Assembly (NCBI RefSeq): GCF_900109515.1
Contig: NZ_FOBD01000004.1
Span: 310,001 to 374,000 of the forward strand
Direction of reading: 5' to 3'
DNA: 64,000 nt
Origin: Paenibacillus sp. OK003
Lineage (GTDB): Bacteria > Bacillota > Bacilli > Paenibacillales > Paenibacillaceae
The notes under the pieces are model-generated. The model did not search any database. It worked only from the letters and a program-made list of their open reading frames with translations, and was not told the origin of the DNA. Positions 19,473-27,274 of the stretch are shown here, in pieces (the stretch's first letter is position 1; the number at the start of each line of letters is the position of its first letter). Position numbers and translations under genes: made by a program.

Positions 19473-19503
19473 ACTATAAACCTTAGGTCTGACCTAGGGT
19501 CAA
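19473..19503 (-). promoter_or_regulatory. MerR-type promoter with 19-bp spacer and operator dyad
   Basis: -35 TTGACC (19503-19498), 19-bp spacer, -10 TATAGT (19478-19473). The spacer carries a near-perfect dyad, CCTTAGGTC and GACCTAGGG, at 19481-19499. This is the typical layout for MerR regulators. Confidence 0.88.
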
Positions 19504-19536
19504 GGTGTTTATTTTGAATTAGAAAGGAGAGATAGA

Positions 19537-19986
19537 ATGAACGGGAAATTTCAGATCTTCACGGATACGGCAGCATTGTGCCTGTACGATCTGGGGGCGC
19601 TAAAACATCGTGTTGGAGACACACCGGACTGGTGGTCTATTGCAGAGGATGAACTGACAGAGGTAAATGCAGGCAACTGTTTGTTTCTGAATCTGGGTGA
19701 AGATGGACAGTATGAGGTGACATGGAGTCTGGATGATGCGGGGAAGGAACTGGAGACTGCACAGGTATACCATTTACGTGTCCCTTCCGGTAACGTGTAT
19801 CTGGGAGCTGCCGATGATGTAACTGGGGGTGAGTTGGAGCCGGATGAGTCATGTGGCGGTGTATTGCTCCAGTTGAACCCTGGAAATTATGCATGTACGG
19901 TAACGAAGGAAGACAACCAAATTTCGATTCATATCACACCCAGTCTGCAAAGTGAAAATAGTTTGAATGACTTGATCCGGATCTAA
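19537..19986 (+). CDS. Uncharacterised 149-aa protein next to a SUKH gene
   Basis: 149 aa. ATG 19537 has an AAAGGAGAG site. The sequence (MNGKFQIFTDTAALCLYDLG, ALKHRVGDTPDWWS) is acidic and beta-rich, with no signal peptide or membrane segment. I do not recognise a named domain with confidence. It lies 35 bp before the SMI1/KNR4-like gene on the same strand, so the two are probably co-transcribed. A role as partner or as a separate immunity-like protein would be speculation. Confidence 0.7.
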   Translation: MNGKFQIFTDTAALCLYDLGALKHRVGDTPDWWSIAEDELTEVNAGNCLFLNLGEDGQYEVTWSLDDAGKELETAQVYHLRVPSGNVYLGAADDVTGGELEPDESCGGVLLQLNPGNYACTVTKEDNQISIHITPSLQSENSLNDLIRI

Positions 19987-20021
19987 TATTATGGGTACGC
20001 AATGGAAGGAGGCATATGGAA

Positions 20022-20651
20022 ATGGAAATGTACAAGTCCCAGTTGGAACGCATACAGGGAAAGTTGAACAAACTCCAGACTCTGGACCCGGAGCAGAATC
20101 TGTTTGGGGCAGAGAATCATCAATATGATATGGCTCCGGTATGGACATTGGACGAAATTAAAGCTTTTGAACAGAAATGGAAGATAGCGCTGCCTGAAGA
20201 GTATCAAGCTTTTTTGCTTGGGATTGGAAGTGGAGGTGCAGGTCCTTACTATGGGCTGGAAAAGCCTGAGAACGGCATATATTTGGTGATGGATTATGAT
20301 GATGAGTTGAATGCGATTTCCGAGCCGTTCCCACATGTGGAATCCTGGAATTGGGATGTTGAATGGTATGATGAGAGCAAAGAAGAGGACGAGTGGGCAG
20401 CGCTTGAACATGAGTATTATGATCCGAAATGGTCGGCAGGGATGCTGCGAATTAGTGATTTTGGATGTGGCGTCTCGCTTAATCTGATCGTGAAGGGATT
20501 GTCTTATGGAGAGATCTGGACCGATGATCGAGCGAACAGTAATGGGATTTATCCGGATCAGTATATGGGCAACACGGAGCGGCTGGGTTTTCTGGACTGG
20601 TATGAATTGTGGCTTGACCGCTCGATCAATGAATTAAATGAGCAAGAGTAG
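20022..20651 (+). CDS. SMI1/KNR4 (SUKH) family protein
   Basis: 209 aa. Three ATGs lie in frame at 20016, 20022 and 20028; 20022 has the best spacing from GGAGG. VWTLDEIKAFEQKWKIALP, EEYQAFLLGIGSGGAGPYYG is the classic SUKH motif (LPxxYxxFLxxxGxGGxGPYYG). In bacteria this superfamily is strongly associated with immunity to polymorphic toxins, but many genomes have orphan copies of unknown function. No toxin gene is adjacent here. Confidence 0.85.
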   Translation: MEMYKSQLERIQGKLNKLQTLDPEQNLFGAENHQYDMAPVWTLDEIKAFEQKWKIALPEEYQAFLLGIGSGGAGPYYGLEKPENGIYLVMDYDDELNAISEPFPHVESWNWDVEWYDESKEEDEWAALEHEYYDPKWSAGMLRISDFGCGVSLNLIVKGLSYGEIWTDDRANSNGIYPDQYMGNTERLGFLDWYELWLDRSINELNEQE

Positions 20652-20747
20652 TAGCTTTTAGCTAACTTTTAGATGGAAGCAGCTACAAATCAGGATGACA
20701 ATGAGCTGGAATGGTTTGAACTTTAAATAACGATGCGGAAATCAATA

Positions 20748-20785
20748 CAAGAGCTTCCTCCTCAGGATTAGGCGGGGCTTTTTTG
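20748..20785 (+). terminator. Probable terminator
   Basis: AGC-CC-C pairs imperfectly with G-GGGGCT, followed by six T. It lies between the SUKH gene and the sigma-factor gene. Confidence 0.45.
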
Positions 20786-20867
20786 TGATGGAAAATAAAT
20801 AAAAAAACGGTTTGGCTTGTTCATCCGTCTTAAACCACAGAAAGAGAGAGAAGGAGGGGATTGCGGG

Positions 20868-21416
20868 GTGGAAACCAAAGCCGAGATGAAAAAGATGCTG
20901 TTTGTACAGAGCGAAGACGAGACGGCATTTGTCCAATCCATCATGGAGCATCAGGACACGCTGATCTCCATTGCCTACAGTTACCTGCGTAATCGTCACG
21001 ATGCGCTCGAAGCGGTGCAGGAGATGACATGCCGGGCCTGGATCAAGCGTCGCTCTCTGAAAAATGAGAAGGCGTTCAAATCATGGATTATTCGTATTCT
21101 GATCTATGTGTGCATTGATGAACAAAGGCGTCGCAAACGGGCTACACCACTGCCGAGCGAAGGATTGGAAGAGGCAATATCCGAGTCTGGCAGTGCAGAA
21201 TGCAGCGACAACAGACTTGCAATGTGGTCCATGCTTGAGAAAATCAAACCCAAATACCGTCATGTATTACTGTTGAAATACTATAACGACATGACGTCAA
21301 TTGAGATTGCATCCATTCTCGGCAAACCGGAGGGTACCATCAAGACCTGGCAGCATAAAGGGTTGGAACTGTTACGGAAACAGATGAAGAACAGGGGGGA
21401 TTGGCATGACAACTAG
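20868..21416 (+). CDS. ECF-type sigma-70 family factor
   Basis: 182 aa from GTG 20868, 8 nt after GGAGGGG. Region 2 (about 25-90) reads HQDTLISIAYSYLRNRHDAL and EAVQEMTCRAWIKRRSLKNE; region 4 (about 115-175) has LLLKYYNDMTSIEIASILGK and EGTIKTWQHKGLELLRK. The linker lacks the extended C-terminal domains of group 3 sigma factors. The gene overlaps the following DUF4179 gene by 11 bp, the usual sigma/anti-sigma arrangement, so it is probably held at the membrane by that protein. The trigger is unknown. Confidence 0.9.
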   Translation: METKAEMKKMLFVQSEDETAFVQSIMEHQDTLISIAYSYLRNRHDALEAVQEMTCRAWIKRRSLKNEKAFKSWIIRILIYVCIDEQRRRKRATPLPSEGLEEAISESGSAECSDNRLAMWSMLEKIKPKYRHVLLLKYYNDMTSIEIASILGKPEGTIKTWQHKGLELLRKQMKNRGDWHDN

Positions 21417-22548
21417 TCCGGAGGAACAGGCACTTATCGCAGATGCTTCCCAGGTTAAGCTGGAGAGACAGCAATTGAATCCGGCGGACACGGCCTTTGC
21501 GATTCAGCGAGGTCTGGCAAAGGCCAGAACCCGGCGAATGACAGGTCATGTGCAATTAAAGTGGATTACGGCGGTGCTCGTAACCGCTCTGGCAGCCGGT
21601 TGGCTGCTGATGGGTCCGCTTGGCAGTTCCACACCACAACAGGCCATGTACAGCCAGCCCGCACAGAATTGGGAAGATCTTGAACCTTTTCGGGAGTTGG
21701 CTGAAAAGGATGTAGACGGAAATACGATTGCATCCGCAATTAACAATGGTTATGTACAGCTCGTGAATCGTTCTGTGAAATCAGGAATATATCAGTTAAC
21801 CGTCAATGCAGTGATGGCGGATGAAAACAAGATAATTGTATTGTATACAGCCCAGACGGATGCTTCCCAGGAGATATATTCGGTTCCCAAAACGAGTATG
21901 GTCAATGGCATGACGAACCAATCACTTGGCAATGGCGGTATAAGCAGTCTGTATAGCTCCAATGGAAAGTATACACTCTACGGACGTAGCACCGTTGAAA
22001 TGGATGGGAATACACCGCTTCCTGGACAAGTGAAGTTCAATTTCCGCATTTCATCTGTAGTTCCTGATCTGCTGGCTGACACGAATAAGGTTAAAAAAGA
22101 TACCAAATACCAATTTTCGAAACCGATGGAAGTGAGCTTCGATCTGGACCCTAAATTTTCGGTACCCAAGACCGAGAAGATCAAACTTAATCAGTTATTT
22201 ACGATTGGCGGTCATGAGGTAATGTTATCTGAAGCAGAGGTATCTCCACTTGTGACACGGGTAAGATTTATCTATGAACCTAATCAAAAGATGGATTATA
22301 AAACCAAACTCTCCGTCAGTGATGTCGTTAACCCTACCGAGATTGTATCCACCACCAAGGACGGGCAGAAGACTAAGTTGTCCCGTGTGTCAGGTAACGA
22401 GACGGAAGATGGGATGATCTATTCCTTCAGTAGTAATCTGCTGGATGCCACCCAATCTCTGGTATTAAAACTTCACGGTGAACCGGGCAAAGTTTACGAT
22501 GATTTGCAGGAAGCGGAGAAACATAAGCTGGAACTGAAAATCAAATAG
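21406..22548 (+). CDS. DUF4179-type membrane protein, probable anti-sigma factor
   Basis: 380 aa. The N-terminal cytoplasmic segment of about 45 aa is followed by one membrane segment (KWITAVLVTALAAGWLLMG, about 48-66) and an extracellular part of about 310 aa. This is the layout of DUF4179 proteins encoded directly after ECF sigma genes in Bacillota. The cytoplasmic part would bind the sigma factor; the outer domain would sense a cell-wall or extracellular signal. ATG 21406 lies inside the sigma gene's end, so translation is coupled. No zinc-binding HxxxCxxC anti-sigma motif is seen, consistent with this subfamily. Confidence 0.8.
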   Translation: MTTSPEEQALIADASQVKLERQQLNPADTAFAIQRGLAKARTRRMTGHVQLKWITAVLVTALAAGWLLMGPLGSSTPQQAMYSQPAQNWEDLEPFRELAEKDVDGNTIASAINNGYVQLVNRSVKSGIYQLTVNAVMADENKIIVLYTAQTDASQEIYSVPKTSMVNGMTNQSLGNGGISSLYSSNGKYTLYGRSTVEMDGNTPLPGQVKFNFRISSVVPDLLADTNKVKKDTKYQFSKPMEVSFDLDPKFSVPKTEKIKLNQLFTIGGHEVMLSEAEVSPLVTRVRFIYEPNQKMDYKTKLSVSDVVNPTEIVSTTKDGQKTKLSRVSGNETEDGMIYSFSSNLLDATQSLVLKLHGEPGKVYDDLQEAEKHKLELKIK

Positions 22549-22563
22549 GATTCAGAGGAAGTG

Positions 22564-22611
22564 CGATACAAAGTCATGGTTTTTGCAGATGGCTTTGTGT
22601 CGTCTTTCCAT
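22564..22611 (+). terminator. Terminator of the sigma/DUF4179 operon
   Basis: CGA-ACAAAG-CAT pairs with ATG-CTTTGT-TCG, followed by TCTTTCCATTT. Confidence 0.6.
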
Positions 22612-22746
22612 TTATCTTATACGGGGACTGCTGTTGCAAAAAAATAAAAATAATGGTTAAATTGCAATTTTTGTATTGTCACATCCGATGTTACACGATA
22701 TAATCTACTTGTCTTGAAGGATAAAATTATAAAGGATGGTGAAATT

Positions 22747-23799
22747 TTGAAGAAATTTTCGATTCTTTTACTCGCTGTAACCCTGTTATTGTTGACAGTC
22801 TCTACAGTCTCTACGGCACCCGCTACATATGGTGCGGCCAGTTATCCCAACACAGGCACGAATGGTTTAACGGGTTTTGCCGGTAACGCCAAAAATGAGA
22901 GTGGTGTATCCAAATCAGCCACGACAGGTGGCAAGAACGGTCAGGTTGTCTACGTCAGCAATCTGAATGATTTGCGAACGCATATGGCAGGCTCAACTGC
23001 CAAGATTGTAGTTGTTGAACAAAATATTTCTTCGTCTACGTTGCAAAAAGTCGAATTTGGATCGAACAAAACGCTGGTAGGCTCCTTTAATAACCACACG
23101 CTGACGAACATTCATTTCAGATCGACGTCCAGCTCAAGCAATGTCATTTTTCAGAACCTGACTTTTGAACACGCTTCCAATATTAATGCTAACGATGATA
23201 TCCAGATGTATATTACTTCAGGCTCCAACTACTGGATTGATCATGTGACGTTCTCCGGCCACAGCTACAGCTCGAGCGGCAGTGATCTGGACAAGCTCCT
23301 GTACATTGGGGATCGTGCAGATTATATTACGATCAGCAACTCCAAATTTGCAAACCACAAATACGGAATTATTCTCGGATATCCGAATGATGGCAACAGC
23401 AGCTATAATGGTGTACCTCATGTAACGATGGCTAATAACTATTTTGAAAACCTGTATGTACGTGGTCCTGGTCTCATGAGATACGGTTATTTCCATATCA
23501 AAAACAACTACGCCAACAACTTTAACCAGGCGATTACCATTGGCGAGAAAGCTCGTATTTATTCCGAAAACAATTATTTTGGTGCTGGTGCTGAAAAAGG
23601 CGGCATTCTGGATGATAAAGGAAACGGAGAGTTTACGGATACAGGCAGTACACCTGCGTTAAGCAGTCCGTCTTCTCCAAAAACGAACTGGAGACCAAGC
23701 TCCAACTATAGCTATGAAGTGCAGACAGCCAGTTATGCTCGCGAATTTGTCACCAAGTACGCAGGTTCGTCTAACACAACACTTGTGTTCGGAAAATAA
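22747..23799 (+). CDS. Secreted pectate lyase (PL1 family)
   Basis: 350 aa from TTG 22747, preceded by AAAGGATGG; the upstream in-frame GTG/ATG region is not signal-like. A Sec signal peptide spans about 1-27 ([18 protein letters not shown]). The parallel beta-helix pectate lyase 1 family is shown by [12 protein letters not shown], the Asp-containing motif [13 protein letters not shown] and the arginine motif [23 protein letters not shown] and NNYF ladders are typical of the coil turns. It cleaves polygalacturonate by beta-elimination outside the cell with Ca2+. Single gene; no adjacent uptake system. Confidence 0.9.
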   Translation: MKKFSILLLAVTLLLLTVSTVSTAPATYGAASYPNTGTNGLTGFAGNAKNESGVSKSATTGGKNGQVVYVSNLNDLRTHMAGSTAKIVVVEQNISSSTLQKVEFGSNKTLVGSFNNHTLTNIHFRSTSSSSNVIFQNLTFEHASNINANDDIQMYITSGSNYWIDHVTFSGHSYSSSGSDLDKLLYIGDRADYITISNSKFANHKYGIILGYPNDGNSSYNGVPHVTMANNYFENLYVRGPGLMRYGYFHIKNNYANNFNQAITIGEKARIYSENNYFGAGAEKGGILDDKGNGEFTDTGSTPALSSPSSPKTNWRPSSNYSYEVQTASYAREFVTKYAGSSNTTLVFGK

Positions 23800-23838
23800 G
23801 GGTAGCTGATCTCCTTCTGGAATAACAGATTAGAAGCC

Positions 23839-23907
23839 ATGGTTGTGGACCTGAGCGAGTTGGTATCGGACAAGAACGAAGTACGTTCTACAACTGATAC
23901 GCTGTAA
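23839..23907 (+). other. Short orphan coding fragment (22 codons)
   Basis: The frame from TAG 23803 to TAA 23907 reads NRLEAMVVDLSELVSDKNE then VRSTTDTL. It looks protein-like but is too short to be a gene and has no ribosome site. It may be the 3' end of a lost gene. The rest of 23800-24211 contains only a terminator at 23985. Confidence 0.25.
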
Positions 23908-23984
23908 AATAAAGCAGGGCTGAAGCGGGCTACTGCATCGGAGTCATCTGATTACACCAGTTTATATTCGAAGTTCAGTTACTG

Positions 23985-24029
23985 AGCCTGTCTCCAACCA
24001 TGATGTGGGGGCAGGCTTGGTTGTTTTTT
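23985..24029 (+). terminator. Terminator upstream of the 24212 gene
   Basis: AGCCTG-C-CC pairs with GG-G-CAGGCT, followed by TGGTTGTTTTTT. Confidence 0.75.
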
Positions 24030-24211
24030 GGAAGGGATGATCTCGTTGGCCGTTGACAACGAAACCATTGTGGATGTTCATCCAGGCCCACTATAATGGG
24101 AGAATAGGAATACATAAAAACGTTGGAGAAAACGAGATTCTTTCCTTACATAAGGAGGCAGACCGATATTTATCAATTAAGCACCAATATTATCTCGTGG
24201 GGGAGCAGAAC

Positions 24212-24700
24212 GTGAAGATTGGAATAACGGAACAAAAGCAGGCGAGATGCGACCAGACAGATGAAGCGACGAATGAAAATTACGGTAATCGCGTTCGTTT
24301 CTATGATCGGAACTCCCTTGAAGATATGGACTGGCCTAACACGGAGGATGGCAGATATGCAAGAGCATATTTGGAACCCCTGATGTTTCAAGGGACGCGG
24401 GGCTTCATGATAAATGCAAGCACAAACCTGCTTATCGCCCGGATCGACGATCTTGTGCTTCCGTTGACGGTAAATGAGCTGTCAGCTTGCCTGATTGGAC
24501 AGGCCCGTGAGAACGGCCATCTGTTGCATGAGAGTGCTGGTGCTGCGCAGTTCAAGCGCAACCGTGGGGCTGTGTCGGATTTCGAGTATTCCGCTGTGTA
24601 TGAGCGCCATCTGCCAATGAGCAGACGCTGGTGCTGGCTGCTGCTTGAACGGCTTTCGAATCTTGTGGGTGTACCGCTAATGCGTCGGATGAAGCTGTAA
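24212..24700 (+). CDS. Uncharacterised 162-aa protein
   Basis: GTG 24212 follows GGGGGAG by 7 nt and is preferred to an in-frame start 160 bp upstream without a ribosome site. The product (KIGITEQKQARCDQTDEATN ... VSDFEYSAVYERHLPMSRRW) has no signal peptide, clear membrane segment or motif I recognise. The C-terminus is Arg/Leu-rich and amphipathic (LLERLSNLVGVPLMRRMKL). Codon use looks like genuine coding. The gene stands alone and converges with the VOC gene. Confidence 0.55.
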   Translation: MKIGITEQKQARCDQTDEATNENYGNRVRFYDRNSLEDMDWPNTEDGRYARAYLEPLMFQGTRGFMINASTNLLIARIDDLVLPLTVNELSACLIGQARENGHLLHESAGAAQFKRNRGAVSDFEYSAVYERHLPMSRRWCWLLLERLSNLVGVPLMRRMKL

Positions 24701-24835
24701 ACTTGCACAACAGCGCGCTGACGCCGTCCTATGTGGGGTGTGCGTGCAGGTTTGGCTCCACACACACAACAGGTCAGTCATCGTGAAACGTACACTTATT
24801 TAAAACCGCTCCTCTCCATCATGATCGAGCCTTGA

Positions 24836-25201
24836 TCATGCATGTTCGGCCAACTGCACTTCGAAGCCATCTGGGTCAGCAATGTAAATAAACCGCAGAT
24901 GCGGATTGGGCTGGACGGGGCCTCGTGCAATCGGGATGCCTAATGCGGCGAGCTGCTCCATGGCTTCGTCCAGTGAACGTACCTCGTAGCCGATCGAAAC
25001 GCCGGCCTCTGGCTTGAGTGTGGTTGCGCTGCCCTCAATCAGTTCCAGCTTTGTTTCATTTTCCAGTCCCAGCATGGCAATCTGTCGTCCACGGCTTTTG
25101 AATCTGCGCTGAATCGGCAGCCCGAGCATGTCGTGGTAGAAGCGGAGTGAAGCTTCCAGATCACGTACCCGCAGTGTGACCCAGTTTAGTCTGATCAACA
25201 T
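24836..25201 (-). CDS. VOC-family (glyoxalase-like) protein
   Basis: 121 aa from ATG 25201, with AAAGGAGAG 8 nt upstream. One vicinal-oxygen-chelate unit pair: LNWVTLRVRDLEASLRFYHD at the start and IYIADPDGFEVQLAE at the end, the usual bracket of small glyoxalase/bleomycin-resistance-type proteins. They form dimers and bind a metal through His/Glu residues. Here Trp/Asn occupy the usual first His site, so metal use is uncertain. Substrate unknown. Confidence 0.85.
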   Translation of the reverse strand: MLIRLNWVTLRVRDLEASLRFYHDMLGLPIQRRFKSRGRQIAMLGLENETKLELIEGSATTLKPEAGVSIGYEVRSLDEAMEQLAALGIPIARGPVQPNPHLRFIYIADPDGFEVQLAEHA

Positions 25202-25433
25202 AAATGAATCTCTCCTTTTTTGCGTCATATTCATCAACGTTAGGCTTATTATACGACAATCTTCTGTGTGGGCCTACCACGGCAACAAAAGGTTCGAGCG
25301 TTGACAAAGTGACAATTGCTTCTTGCAAATGCGGTAAATCGCGAAACAGGATTAGCGAGCTATGGTATAGAATTCGTAGTGTAAAGGTGTATGTATGATC
25401 AAATAGAGAGCTTGATGAGAGAGGTGAGTGACC

Positions 25434-26690
25434 ATGATTGATATTATTGCGCTTCGACGAGACCTTCACGAACATCCCGAGCTGGGATTCACCGAATTTC
25501 GTACGGCTACCAAAGTCGTGCAGATGTTAACGGAACTGGGTTACCATGTGGCCTATGGAAAAGATGCGATTGATGACACATCGCGGCGAGGTCTGCCAAA
25601 CCCTGAAGTGTTGGAAGATGCATATCAGCGTGCCATCGATGAAGGGGCAGATTCAGCGATTGTGCAGCAGATGCGCGGGGGATTCACGGCGGTTGTCGCT
25701 GAGTTGCAAGGAGAAGAGGAAGGACCTACAACGGCGTTTCGCTTCGATATGGATGCACTTCCGATCCGTGAGAGCAAGTCAGATAAGCATATACCACAAG
25801 CGGGGCAATTCCGCTCCAGTCATGAAGGCATCATGCACGCTTGCGCACACGATGGACACACAGCCATTGGTCTTGCACTTGCAGAACGTTTGAGTAATCG
25901 AAAGTTTGCCGGGAAGATCCGTTTGCTGTTCCAGCCTGCTGAGGAAGGTGTGCGTGGTGCGTATGCCATGGTCGAAAAAGGCATGCTGGAACAGGTAGAT
26001 CTTCTGTTCTGCATACATCTGGGTACAGGTGTGCCATCCGGTCATGTGAGAGGAGCGTCTGCCGGATTCCTGGCAACGACCAAGCTGGAAGCCCATTTTA
26101 CAGGTGTGTCTTCTCATGCCGGAGCTACACCGGAGGAAGGACGGAATGCTTTGCTGGGAGCCTCTACAGCACTCCTTAATATTCATGCGTTGCCACGGTT
26201 TAGCACGGCAGATACACGCATTAATGTGGGTATTCTTGAGGGCGGAACGGGGGCCAATATTATTCCCGAGCACGCACGGATGGTCATTGAAACCCGTTCA
26301 ACAAGTGAAGAAACGAATCGTGAGCTGGAGCGACGGGTGCGTCAGATTATCGAGCACAGCGCGGCGATGCATGAGTTAAGCTCCACGGTTGAAGTCATCG
26401 GCGGTGCAGTCCCTATTCGCTGTGATATGGAGCTTGCCGAACTTGCTGTGCAGCAAGCAGCAGGCATCGCTGGCTTCACTCATGCGGAGGCTATTTCGGA
26501 TGGTGCCTCACTCGGAAGTGAGGATGCCAGTTACATGATTCGGCGTGTACAGGAACAAGGCGGGAAAGCGACGTATATGATCATTGGCAGCGAGCTGCCT
26601 GCTCCGCATCATCATCCTGAATTTGATATTGATGAAGCAGTGCTGGCCCCTGCGGTGGAACTGCTGGAAAAGTTGGCACGTACACTGTAA
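25434..26690 (+). CDS. M20-family amidohydrolase
   Basis: 418 aa from ATG 25434, with GAGAGGTGA upstream. M20D/AbgA-like amidohydrolase: LRRDLHEHPELGFTEFRTAT, FRFDMDALPIRE (metal Asp), MHACAHDGHTAIGL (metal Cys/His), LFQPAEEGVRGAY (metal/catalytic Glu) and a final HHHPEFDIDE (metal His). The dimerisation domain lies at about 205-320. An insert of about 35 residues after residue 45 (DDTSRRGLPNPEVLEDAYQR) resembles AbgA-type p-aminobenzoyl-glutamate hydrolases rather than IAA-amino acid hydrolases. Likely hydrolyses an N-acyl amino acid or folate catabolite. Confidence 0.85.
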   Translation: MIDIIALRRDLHEHPELGFTEFRTATKVVQMLTELGYHVAYGKDAIDDTSRRGLPNPEVLEDAYQRAIDEGADSAIVQQMRGGFTAVVAELQGEEEGPTTAFRFDMDALPIRESKSDKHIPQAGQFRSSHEGIMHACAHDGHTAIGLALAERLSNRKFAGKIRLLFQPAEEGVRGAYAMVEKGMLEQVDLLFCIHLGTGVPSGHVRGASAGFLATTKLEAHFTGVSSHAGATPEEGRNALLGASTALLNIHALPRFSTADTRINVGILEGGTGANIIPEHARMVIETRSTSEETNRELERRVRQIIEHSAAMHELSSTVEVIGGAVPIRCDMELAELAVQQAAGIAGFTHAEAISDGASLGSEDASYMIRRVQEQGGKATYMIIGSELPAPHHHPEFDIDEAVLAPAVELLEKLARTL

Positions 26691-26768
26691 AAGACGGATT
26701 TGTAGGACATCAGATATCGATGGATTGAGAGTTAACAGTCCAGATGATCATGATGTAAGTTAAGTTGA

Positions 26769-26792
26769 ACCCGCAGGGGAATGCGGGTTTTT
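26769..26792 (+). terminator. Terminator of the amidohydrolase gene
   Basis: ACCCGCA/TGCGGGT stem, 6-nt loop, then TTTT. Confidence 0.85.
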
Positions 26793-26839
26793 AGTGTTAC
26801 CTCTGTCAGAGATCATATATAGATGATTCAAAAAGATAT

Positions 26840-26853
26840 TGCGAACGCTTACA
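26840..26853 (+). promoter_or_regulatory. cre site A in the carboxylesterase leader
   Basis: TGCGAACGCTTACA differs from the cre consensus TGWNANCGNTNWCA at position 3 only. It overlaps a possible -35 (CTTACA) with -10 CATAAC 17 bp downstream (26871-26876). Confidence 0.65.
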
Positions 26854-26880
26854 TTATGTGCTAACATCAGCATAACAACA

Positions 26881-26909
26881 GGATTGTAACCGTGCTTTAG
26901 GGCAATACC
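26881..26909 (+). promoter_or_regulatory. RAT 5, degenerate, in the carboxylesterase leader
   Basis: GGATTGTAACCGTGC...GGGCAATACC keeps the GGATTGT and GGCA cores but has AATACC instead of AAAACC. No convincing terminator follows, so it is probably a decayed duplicate of the RAT 6 module. Confidence 0.55.
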
Positions 26910-26949
26910 TGTGTCAGTTCATTCGTTGGTTCTTTGTTCATCAAACGAT

Positions 26950-26963
26950 TGATTGCGTTTACA
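26950..26963 (+). promoter_or_regulatory. cre site B in the carboxylesterase leader
   Basis: TGATTGCGTTTACA, one mismatch to the cre consensus (position 5). It overlaps a possible -35 TTTACA. Confidence 0.65.
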
Positions 26964-26992
26964 TTATTATATGGAATGAGCCTTATTCCTCA

Positions 26993-27019
26993 GGGTTGTT
27001 ACTGATTGCAGGCAAAACC
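26993..27019 (+). promoter_or_regulatory. RAT 6 in the carboxylesterase leader
   Basis: A 27-nt element, GGGTTGTTACTG...GCAGGCAAAACC, with one change (A to G) in the first core. It overlaps the terminator at 27014-27081. Confidence 0.85.
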
Positions 27020-27081
27020 TGAATTGAGGGCAGTAGACCACGCTAAAGTGATGTCTGCTTGCCTTCGGTTCAGGTTTTTTT
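27014..27081 (+). terminator. Leader terminator controlled by RAT 6
   Basis: ACCTGAA and GGGCAGTAGAC pair with GTCTGCTTGCC and TTCAGGT, followed by seven T. A strong terminator 190 bp before the start codon. Confidence 0.9.
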
Positions 27082-27274
27082 ATATAAGTAAAATGCCTGA
27101 TGGCATGGCCGCAAGTGCCGTAGCAGATATTTCGAGCAGAAAGGAGCGCAGTGATTTAATTTTTCCTAAATAGAGATATAGACTCATCCAGACATTGGAA
27201 TACTGATTCAAAGACGCCCATTTCCAATGAAATTATCCCATCACACACTATTTGACAGCGAGGAGATTGTTGAC

